A stretch of 9,995 nt of DNA from Flavobacteriales bacterium. Its GTDB lineage: Bacteria > Bacteroidota > Bacteroidia > Flavobacteriales > BACL11. Numbering within the stretch: position 1 is the first letter of the stretch; each line of letters starts with the position of its first letter. This document shows, piece after piece, positions 1-5,717 of the stretch. The stretch spans positions 1 through 9,995 of the forward strand of contig DUAL01000322.1 in assembly GCA_012960835.1 (NCBI GenBank), written 5' to 3'. The position numbers were made by a program, and so were the translations under genes. A model generated the notes under the pieces. The model had not been told where the DNA came from and searched no databases. It saw only the letters and a list, made by a program, of their open reading frames with translations.

Positions 1-53
1 ATGTCTGCTTACAGTGCAACCCAGGTTGATTATTTATTATATTTACCATATAT

Positions 54-82
54 TTGTAATATTTTATATATATATGTATAAT
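54..82 (+). promoter_or_regulatory. Candidate sigma-70 promoter of the operon
   Basis: A perfect TATAAT (77-82) is preceded by TTGTAA (54-59, four of six matches to TTGACA) at exactly 17 bp. The predicted transcription start, near 89, falls inside the 9-bp tandem repeat and would leave a leader of about 34 nt before the first ATG at 123. A second, weaker pair lies just upstream: TTGATT (26-31), 17 bp, TATATT (49-54). The region is so AT-rich that chance matches are likely. The perfect -10 box, the correct spacing and the position before the first gene favour 54-82. Confidence 0.5.
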
Positions 83-84
83 GC

Positions 85-111
85 TTAACATATTTAACAT
101 ATTTAACATAT
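85..111. repeat. Three perfect tandem copies of TTAACATAT
   Basis: TTAACATAT occurs head to tail at 85-93, 94-102 and 103-111 with no mismatch. The array begins 3 bp after the predicted -10 box and ends 11 bp before the first gene. A 9-bp period is slightly shorter than one helical turn. Direct repeats over the start point would suit an operator for a regulator, possibly one in this operon. Replication slippage in AT-rich DNA is the dull alternative. No regulator of a known DNA-binding family is visible in the window. Confidence 0.75.
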
Positions 112-122
112 AATTTAATATT

Positions 123-338
123 ATGGAATCAAAAGAAGATAAATTTAAAAGATTGGCTAATGCAAGAGTGAATAACGCAATAAAGCAATTAGAGTTAATC
201 GGTAACTTATCTAACTCATCATCATATGGATATTCTGGCGATGAAGTTAGAAAGATTATGAGTACATTAAATCAAAAAGTTAAGGAAGTTAGCTTTAAGT
301 TTCAAGAAAGTTTAAAAAAAGAAAAATTCAAGCTCTAA
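123..338 (+). CDS. Small helical protein, first gene of the operon, function unknown
   Basis: This 71-aa soluble, basic protein has no signal peptide or membrane segment. It looks mostly alpha-helical. Residues 5-25 form a charged helix (KEDKFKRLANARVNNAIKQL), followed by a conserved-looking segment, LELIGNLSNSSSYGY, and a second charged helix from about residue 39 to the C terminus. I recall small proteins with a similar 'A..R...A......IGNLSN....Y' pattern next to ATP-binding proteins in defence islands, but I cannot name a family. No Shine-Dalgarno sequence precedes the ATG at 123. The start was chosen because it is the first ATG of the frame, just after the promoter and repeats. The stop lies 8 bp before the GHKL ATPase gene, so the two are probably co-transcribed. 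It could be a small regulator, an inhibitor or a structural subunit of the system; these are guesses from position. Confidence 0.75.
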   Translation: MESKEDKFKRLANARVNNAIKQLELIGNLSNSSSYGYSGDEVRKIMSTLNQKVKEVSFKFQESLKKEKFKL

Positions 339-346
339 TATTTATT

Positions 347-2221
347 ATGACTAGTTGGAAATATATAAAAAAACAACCATTTGAAAAAAATAAAAACTCC
401 ATACAAGATGGTTTTTTTCATTCAGGTACAGAAGTTAGTGCGCTAGTCCGTGAAGCGATTCAGAATTCATTAGATGCTCAACTTGATAGTAATAAACCAG
501 TAAGAATAAAATTTTCCATTAGAGATAAATCTAATGCGTTATCTCATGCAGAAAATAAAAAATGGTTTGGACCTGAAGCTTGGAGTCATTACAATTCTGA
601 TAATAATGGCTTGGTAAATACGCCAAAAGAATCCGATGAATGTAATTATTTAATTTTTGAAGATTTTAATACAACAGGTCTTAATGGCAATATAGAGCAA
701 GATGCTCGTAGAAAAGGTATTGAAAACCCTTTTTATTCTTTTTTTCGAGCAGAAGGAGAAAGTGGAAAACTAAACAAGTTGGGTAGTCACGGTCTAGGAA
801 AGATAGTCTTTCCAATGTGTAGCAGGATTAGAAGTATATTTACACTAACAACACGATCAGATGATCATAAAACATATTTAGTTGGTCAAAGTATTTTAAA
901 ATTTCATCAAATCCACACCACCACATTTCACCCAGATGGGTGGTATGGAGTCTTTAGGGAAGACGGTTTTCAATTACCTGTTGACAATCAAAGTATTATT
1001 GACGATTTTAAAGATACATTTAAAATAATTCGTGACGATAATGAAAGTGGATTATCTATTATTATTCCATGGCTTGATGAAGATATAAAATGTGAAGAGA
1101 TAATCAAGTGTATTGTTGAAGAGTATTACCCGTCGATTATGGATAGTATGCTTGAAGCTGAAATCATTAATAATAATGACGAAGTGTTCCTTTTAGACTA
1201 TAACACTTTATTGGATTCAATTGATCAAATAGATGGGCTTGATTCATCATTAAAGTTGAAAATAAATTTAGCAACTGACTTTTATACTTCCCCTCTTACG
1301 GGTGAGCTTCAAAGTAAAGAAAATTTAACGGTTTTAGATTGTCCAGCAACAAAAAAACATGAATGGAAAAAAGAATTATTTTTAAATAACTCTATACAAA
1401 AAATTTCAGACGATTTAGAAAATGGTGTTGCGATTATAAAAGTACCAATTACTATCTACCAGAAAGAACATAATCCAGTTGATTCATTCTTCCATGTGAT
1501 ACTTAAAAAGATTGAAACATCTATAAAGCCTACCTTTATAAGGGATAAGCTGATCATCACTAATGCTGCCTTATATACCACCCCTGGTTATATTGCAATA
1601 GTTATTATTAGAGATACTCCGCTTACAAGATTTTTGGGTCATGCAGAAACTCCGGCCCATACTAAATGGGACCCGTTATCACAAAATTTTAAAGGAAGAT
1701 ATGATTATGGGCGAGAGCTTATACGGTATGTATCCCTTGGTGTTAAAAAGATTTTAGAAAATCTTCAATCTGAAGATGAAAAAGTTGATTCTGTTGCTTT
1801 ATCAAATTTTTTCTCTATAGAGCACAAGAATCTTGATAAAGAGGGTAAAGCTAAAAAAGGGGAAAAAGATACTAGCAAGGTTGTGCTACCTGAGAAAATA
1901 ATCAAAGGTAAGAGTTATTTTAATGAGAGTTCTTTGAGTGATGGATTTAAAATATCAGGAGCACAAGACCTTGAGTTTTTAAGAAAATTTAGTATTTTTG
2001 TGGCATACGACTTGTTGAGAGGAAATCCATTTAATAAGTGGAATGCGGCAGATTTTGACCTTGAAGATATGGTGACAGATATGAAGCATGTCGACAATTT
2101 AACTTTCTTAAATAATAGCATTAACTTTGAATCGAATAATAAAGATTTTTACATAAAGGTCCAAGGTTTTGATACTAGACGAGATGTAAAAGTTGCAACT
2201 AAAAGTCTTGGAAGTAAGTAA
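347..2221 (+). CDS. GHKL-type (paraMORC/HSP90-like) ATPase
   Basis: This is a 624-aa cytoplasmic ATPase of the gyrase/HSP90/histidine kinase/MutL fold. Its ATP-binding motifs are clear: the N-box REAIQNSLDA (35-44, catalytic E36 and Mg-binding N40), the G1 motif FEDFNTTGL (104-112, D106) and the glycine-rich ATP lid GSHGLGK (146-152). Residues about 360-470 fit the S5-like transducer domain and include FLGHAETPAHTKW (429-441). I recognise that motif from ATP-binding proteins in defence islands. A lysine-rich linker (about 497-520) leads to a C-terminal domain (about 523-620) I cannot assign. ATP-driven dimerisation and DNA clamping, as in MutL and MORC, is the likely mode of action. No nuclease motif is seen in the protein. 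No good ribosome binding site precedes the ATG, so translation may be coupled to the 71-aa gene 8 bp upstream. The stop overlaps the next start (TAATG). Family assignment is firm; substrate is inferred from context. Confidence 0.9.
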   Translation: MTSWKYIKKQPFEKNKNSIQDGFFHSGTEVSALVREAIQNSLDAQLDSNKPVRIKFSIRDKSNALSHAENKKWFGPEAWSHYNSDNNGLVNTPKESDECNYLIFEDFNTTGLNGNIEQDARRKGIENPFYSFFRAEGESGKLNKLGSHGLGKIVFPMCSRIRSIFTLTTRSDDHKTYLVGQSILKFHQIHTTTFHPDGWYGVFREDGFQLPVDNQSIIDDFKDTFKIIRDDNESGLSIIIPWLDEDIKCEEIIKCIVEEYYPSIMDSMLEAEIINNNDEVFLLDYNTLLDSIDQIDGLDSSLKLKINLATDFYTSPLTGELQSKENLTVLDCPATKKHEWKKELFLNNSIQKISDDLENGVAIIKVPITIYQKEHNPVDSFFHVILKKIETSIKPTFIRDKLIITNAALYTTPGYIAIVIIRDTPLTRFLGHAETPAHTKWDPLSQNFKGRYDYGRELIRYVSLGVKKILENLQSEDEKVDSVALSNFFSIEHKNLDKEGKAKKGEKDTSKVVLPEKIIKGKSYFNESSLSDGFKISGAQDLEFLRKFSIFVAYDLLRGNPFNKWNAADFDLEDMVTDMKHVDNLTFLNNSINFESNNKDFYIKVQGFDTRRDVKVATKSLGSK

Positions 2222-2991
2222 TGCGCAGTTTTAACTACACAGATAGAAAAAAGATATTTCGTGATAGTTTTTCAATGTCAGTTTCAAAAAATAATGACGA
2301 TCAAGTTATTCTTGAAGTTGATTTTCCAGATTTTTCCGCCCTAGAGTATGAGTTTAATTCTAAAGTTTTGTTAGAGGCTTATAATAAAAATATCTTTAAA
2401 AGATTTGACTGTGGGACTGTGGGCAATATCGTATCAAAGGATAGTTACGTACTTGATGATTTTTATGATGCTGAAGATATTCTTTTTAGACTTAAAGTGG
2501 TTAGTGATGTAGGCTCTAGACTAGAGGGGGTAGCTGATAGGATTCGTCAAGATAGTGACAGCCACATTAATGATTCCATTATTAATATTAAGTCAATTGA
2601 TTTGTTTGGGGAGGTGTGGAGTATTGAGTTCTCCGATGAAAACCCTACAGTTTTGCTTGATAAATCTATTGATAAGAATTTAATTACATCAAATTCTATT
2701 TTCACGGGGCTTGTTATACCTGCTGTATTTCGTGAGGTGCTTATTAGAATATTAGTGGCTGAACAAGATAGTTTAATTATTGATTATGAAAATACACAGA
2801 TGGGAGAGGATTGGAGGATGGATTGGCTTATTTTCTGTGGTCAGAATACAGGAAAGTTTCTTGAACAAGATGTATTTAATAAAATGGATACAGATGAAAA
2901 ATATGCTTGGGTTGATAGGATTGTGGCTGTATTCTGTAGAAAGAAGAGTTTATTAGATAGTTTAATTTCATCAATTGACACTGATTTATAG
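2221..2991 (+). CDS. Uncharacterised 256-aa protein of the defence operon
   Basis: I do not recognise a family. The protein is soluble and acidic, with no signal peptide, membrane helix or nucleotide-binding motif. The N-terminal half (about 1-135) alternates short strands and acidic loops. A hydrophobic helix follows at about 160-180, then the distinctive stretch YENTQMGEDWRMDWLIFC (189-206) and a C-terminal helix (about 225-252). The start ATG shares one base with the ATPase stop (TAATG) and has a fair ribosome binding site (GGAAG, about 2210-2214). Such tight coupling suggests it is made in proportion to the GHKL protein and may bind it. It ends 2 bp before the next gene. An accessory or adaptor subunit is the simplest reading, inferred from position only. 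Confidence 0.85.
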   Translation: MRSFNYTDRKKIFRDSFSMSVSKNNDDQVILEVDFPDFSALEYEFNSKVLLEAYNKNIFKRFDCGTVGNIVSKDSYVLDDFYDAEDILFRLKVVSDVGSRLEGVADRIRQDSDSHINDSIINIKSIDLFGEVWSIEFSDENPTVLLDKSIDKNLITSNSIFTGLVIPAVFREVLIRILVAEQDSLIIDYENTQMGEDWRMDWLIFCGQNTGKFLEQDVFNKMDTDEKYAWVDRIVAVFCRKKSLLDSLISSIDTDL

Positions 2992-2993
2992 AT

Positions 2994-3704
2994 ATGAAAT
3001 TATCAAAGTTAACGAAAGAAGGTATAGATGAGTTTATCTATTTTTTGGATAATATTCATGATATTGATGTGCAGAAAAAGCGCATGGAAATTTTAAGCCT
3101 TAGTAAAGAAATCAATAATACTAATTGTATTGTTTTAGAAGAATTTCCAATACTTAAGATGGATGTTGCAAAGTACTTATTTGAGTTGTTACAAAACATA
3201 ACAGAAGATATGCTATTTGATAAAGGGTTATGGTGTTGGCTGTCTTTGTATTATTTTGATGCAGTTTGCATAAAAGACAAGCAAGAAATGTATAAACCTG
3301 GAGATGTAAACAGATGGGTACCTATATTTGACCATCATCAAAAATATCATCGTCATCTACTTGCAAGTCCATGGGGTGTTTACAGGCGGTATAAAGGCGA
3401 CCAAAGTGCGTTATCCGCTATATTATCTGGCAATGTTCAAATACATGGTGACTTGTTAGAACAACTAGCTTCTAGGCAAGAGATAATATCATGTAAGCCA
3501 ATTATGCAAACTGCAACAAGATTGTATTTTGATGATGAAACTGGCTTAGCTAAAAAAGGATCTGGTGGTGCCGGACCGGGAAGCCCTCGCAGACTTGCAA
3601 TCGTTCATCTGCAATTATCAAGAACATATGATTTTTATGAAATGAGTGTTGATGACATTTTGAATATATTGCCAAAAGAATTCGATAGATTTCTAAAAGA
3701 ATAA
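2994..3704 (+). CDS. DUF6339-like protein, function unknown
   Basis: This 236-aa soluble protein carries the landmarks I associate with the DUF6339 family, although this is from memory and not from a search. They are LWCWLSLYYFD (79-89), YHRHLLASPWGVYRR (118-132), HGDLLEQLASRQE (151-163), a glycine-rich loop ending in arginines (GSGGAGPGSPRRL, 189-201) and LPKEFDRF (226-233) near the C terminus. The conserved His, Arg and Gly clusters would suit nucleic-acid or phosphate binding, but no known catalytic motif is complete. It starts 2 bp after the preceding stop with only a weak ribosome binding site, which implies coupling. It is the last gene before the only substantial gap in the operon and groups by spacing with the ATPase genes rather than with the methyltransferases. 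Its role in the system is unknown. Confidence 0.8.
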   Translation: MKLSKLTKEGIDEFIYFLDNIHDIDVQKKRMEILSLSKEINNTNCIVLEEFPILKMDVAKYLFELLQNITEDMLFDKGLWCWLSLYYFDAVCIKDKQEMYKPGDVNRWVPIFDHHQKYHRHLLASPWGVYRRYKGDQSALSAILSGNVQIHGDLLEQLASRQEIISCKPIMQTATRLYFDDETGLAKKGSGGAGPGSPRRLAIVHLQLSRTYDFYEMSVDDILNILPKEFDRFLKE

Positions 3705-3761
3705 AGCTAATACATGTTTAAATTCAATCTATAAAATTATTGTTTTTTGCGACTTAACAAT
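3705..3761 (+). other. Only intergenic gap inside the operon, before the methyltransferase
   Basis: The 57 bp between the DUF6339-like stop and the chosen methyltransferase ATG at 3762 contrast with gaps of 8 bp or less, or overlaps, at every other junction. The stretch is AT-rich and holds a -10-like TATAAA (3730-3735), but no convincing -35 box at proper spacing and no clear Shine-Dalgarno sequence before 3762. It could contain a weak promoter giving the methyltransferase its own transcription. I see no hairpin. Confidence 0.3.
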
Positions 3762-5009
3762 ATGACTGATAAATATACTTTTATAGATTTATTTGCTGGA
3801 TGTGGCGGCTTAAGTGAAGGTTTTCTAGCTTCAGGTAAATTTAAGGGTTTAGCTCATGTTGAGTGGGAGCTTCCAATGGTTAAGACACTCAGAAACAGAC
3901 TTGAATCGAAGTGGAATCATTCGGAAGATGAGGTGTTAAAACGTGTTGTGCATTTTGACATCCAAGAGAGTAATAGCCTTGTTAATGGAAATTGGAATGA
4001 TGAACTTATAAAGGATTATGGATCTACTAATCATAATTTATTAATAGAGAAGGGTTTAAGGGGTCTTGTTAAGGATGACAAAGTGGATGTTCTAATTGGC
4101 GGACCTCCGTGTCAAGCTTACTCAATTGCTGGCAGAGCCCAAGATAAAAATTCCATGAAAGATGATTATAGAAATTATCTATTTGAAAGCTTTGTAAAGG
4201 TTGTGGATGAGTTTAAACCTAAACTTTTTATTTTTGAAAATGTTCCTGGTATGCTAAGCGCCCAACCCGGCGGAATAAAAGTTACGGAAAGGGTGTACAA
4301 AGCTTTTGCTGATATTGGCTATGAAATTACAGATTCACACAGGTTGAAAAATAATGTGTATTCAGCTGCTGATTTTCATGTGCCGCAAAAAAGAAGAAGA
4401 TTGATAATAGTTGGTGTTAAAAAATCTGAAGATTTATCACTTAAAGGTGTTTATGAGAAAATTGATAATCAGAAAAAATCTGAAAAGTTCACTGTTAGAA
4501 ATGCAATTGAAAATCTTGATAAGTTTCATCCATTAGAGGCAAGCATTAAAAAAGATGGCAAGAACATATCTCATCAAAATAAAAGTAGTTCAACTAGTAA
4601 ATTGCATCATATCCCAAGGTTTCACAATGATAGAGATGTGAAGATCTTTAAAAAATGGGTTGTGAACGATATGAATAGCAAAAGTTCGGTAGAAAAAATT
4701 GATTTTTATAATAAGTTAATGAATAAAAAGTCGAATCATGCCAAATATAGAAATTTAGATTGGGACAAGCCATCTCCAACAATTGTAGCTCATTTGTACA
4801 AGGATGGCTTGATGTTTATTCATCCAGACTCAGAGCAGGCTAGATCCATTACTGTAAAAGAAGCTGCATTGCTTCAATCTTTCCCCGATGATTTTAAATT
4901 TATTGGCGGTAGCGGTGTTTGTTATAAAATGATAGGAAATGCAGTACCGCCAAAAATGGCTGAATGTTTAGCAAATGGTGTTTATGATTATTTAGAGGAA
5001 AATTCATGA
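3762..5009 (+). CDS. DNA (cytosine-5-)-methyltransferase (Dcm family)
   Basis: A complete 415-aa C5-cytosine methyltransferase that transfers a methyl group from SAM to cytosine in DNA. Motifs appear in canonical order: I, FIDLFAGCGGLSEGF (7-21, SAM binding); IV, GGPPCQAYS (113-121, catalytic C117); VI, ENVPG (159-163); VIII, QKRRRLIIVG (209-218); IX, SITVKEAALLQSFP (362-375); X, GNAVPP (392-397). Residues about 220-340 between VIII and IX form the target-recognition domain; its sequence target cannot be read by eye. I chose ATG 3762 because motif I then starts at residue 7, as is typical. An in-frame TTG at 3747 would add only five residues and has no ribosome binding site. The stop overlaps the next start by 4 bp (ATGA). 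This is presumably the self-marking enzyme of the system. Confidence 0.97.
   Translation: MTDKYTFIDLFAGCGGLSEGFLASGKFKGLAHVEWELPMVKTLRNRLESKWNHSEDEVLKRVVHFDIQESNSLVNGNWNDELIKDYGSTNHNLLIEKGLRGLVKDDKVDVLIGGPPCQAYSIAGRAQDKNSMKDDYRNYLFESFVKVVDEFKPKLFIFENVPGMLSAQPGGIKVTERVYKAFADIGYEITDSHRLKNNVYSAADFHVPQKRRRLIIVGVKKSEDLSLKGVYEKIDNQKKSEKFTVRNAIENLDKFHPLEASIKKDGKNISHQNKSSSTSKLHHIPRFHNDRDVKIFKKWVVNDMNSKSSVEKIDFYNKLMNKKSNHAKYRNLDWDKPSPTIVAHLYKDGLMFIHPDSEQARSITVKEAALLQSFPDDFKFIGGSGVCYKMIGNAVPPKMAECLANGVYDYLEENS
4994..4999 (+). promoter_or_regulatory. Ribosome binding site for the 234-aa methyltransferase-like gene
   Basis: AGAGGA lies 6 bp before the ATG at 5006, inside the end of the upstream methyltransferase gene. 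It supports the ATGA-overlap start and translational coupling of the two methyltransferase-like proteins. Confidence 0.7.
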
Positions 5010-5710
5010 AAGTATTGGTTGCCTGTGAAGAGAGTCAGGCAGTAACAAAAGAACTAAGGAAATTAGGGCATGAAGCCTATAGCTGTGATTTATTACCGTG
5101 TAGTGGTGGGCATCCAGAGTGGCATTTTATTTGCGATGTTTTTGAAGTTATTCAAAATTTTGGCGGCGAACTCCAAAATGGAGATGTATTAGAATCCATT
5201 GATGAGTGGGAAATGATGGTTGCACATCCACCTTGTACGTATTTATCTGTTAGTGGTGCAAAGTGGTATTATCATCCTGATGATAAAGATTTACCAACTT
5301 CAGATAGGAGGCCACATCCTAGATTTCCAAATAGAGCAAAACATAAGGATGAAGCCCTTGATTTTTTTATTAAATTGATGAGTGCCCCTATTGATAGGAT
5401 TGCTATAGAGAATCCTGTAGGCATTATTAGCACTAAGTATAGAAAACCAAATCAAATAGTGCAGCCTTGGATGTTTGGTGACGAGGCAACAAAAACTACA
5501 TGCTTTTGGACAAAGAATTTACCAGATCTAGAGCCTACTAAAATTGTTGGAAAAGGCGAAAGGATAACTTTTAAGAGTGGAAAAAGTCAACCTAAATGGT
5601 ATTCTGATGCTATGGTTAATGCAAAAACAAACGAAGAAAGGCAGACATTAAGAAGTAAAACCTTTCCGGGGATTGCTAAAGCGATAGCAACTCAATGGAC
5701 TACTACATAA
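5006..5710 (+). CDS. Minimal C5-methyltransferase-like protein of a phage-common family
   Basis: The 234-aa protein belongs to a family common in phages and prophages and often annotated as a DNA cytosine methyltransferase or hypothetical protein. The N terminus (MKVLVACEESQAVTKELRK) resembles a Rossmann-fold motif I, with CDLLP (28-32) after strand 2. AHPPCTYLSVSGA (73-85) matches motif IV and keeps the PPC cysteine (C77). IENP (134-137) corresponds to motif VI, with the usual V replaced by P. PWMFGDEATKTTCFW (144-158) and TFPGIAKAIATQW (219-231) are family signatures. A large target-recognition domain and the motif VIII-X block of true C5 enzymes are absent. It overlaps the full methyltransferase by 4 bp. 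It could be an active small methyltransferase, a base-modifying enzyme or a helper subunit; family membership is secure, activity is not. Confidence 0.85.
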   Translation: MKVLVACEESQAVTKELRKLGHEAYSCDLLPCSGGHPEWHFICDVFEVIQNFGGELQNGDVLESIDEWEMMVAHPPCTYLSVSGAKWYYHPDDKDLPTSDRRPHPRFPNRAKHKDEALDFFIKLMSAPIDRIAIENPVGIISTKYRKPNQIVQPWMFGDEATKTTCFWTKNLPDLEPTKIVGKGERITFKSGKSQPKWYSDAMVNAKTNEERQTLRSKTFPGIAKAIATQWTTT

Positions 5711-5717
5711 CGAGTAG

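Noticed and set aside
1..81. Open frame from ATG 1 to TAA 81 (26 codons).
   Set aside because: It runs through the AT-rich promoter region with a tyrosine, leucine and isoleucine-rich translation typical of non-coding AT DNA, and overlaps the better-supported promoter.
1915..2121. Minus-strand open frame of 68 codons.
   Set aside because: It lies wholly inside the GHKL ATPase gene, opposite its C-terminal domain, with no ribosome binding site or recognisable product.
3747..3761. TTG start five codons upstream of the methyltransferase ATG.
   Set aside because: There is no Shine-Dalgarno sequence, the start codon is rare, and the added residues lie outside the conserved fold; ATG 3762 places motif I at the usual distance.
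5006..5710. Remnant of a prophage, because the 234-aa protein is common in phages.
   Set aside because: No other phage gene is present, and the gene is embedded by a 4-bp overlap and a 7-bp gap between operon members.
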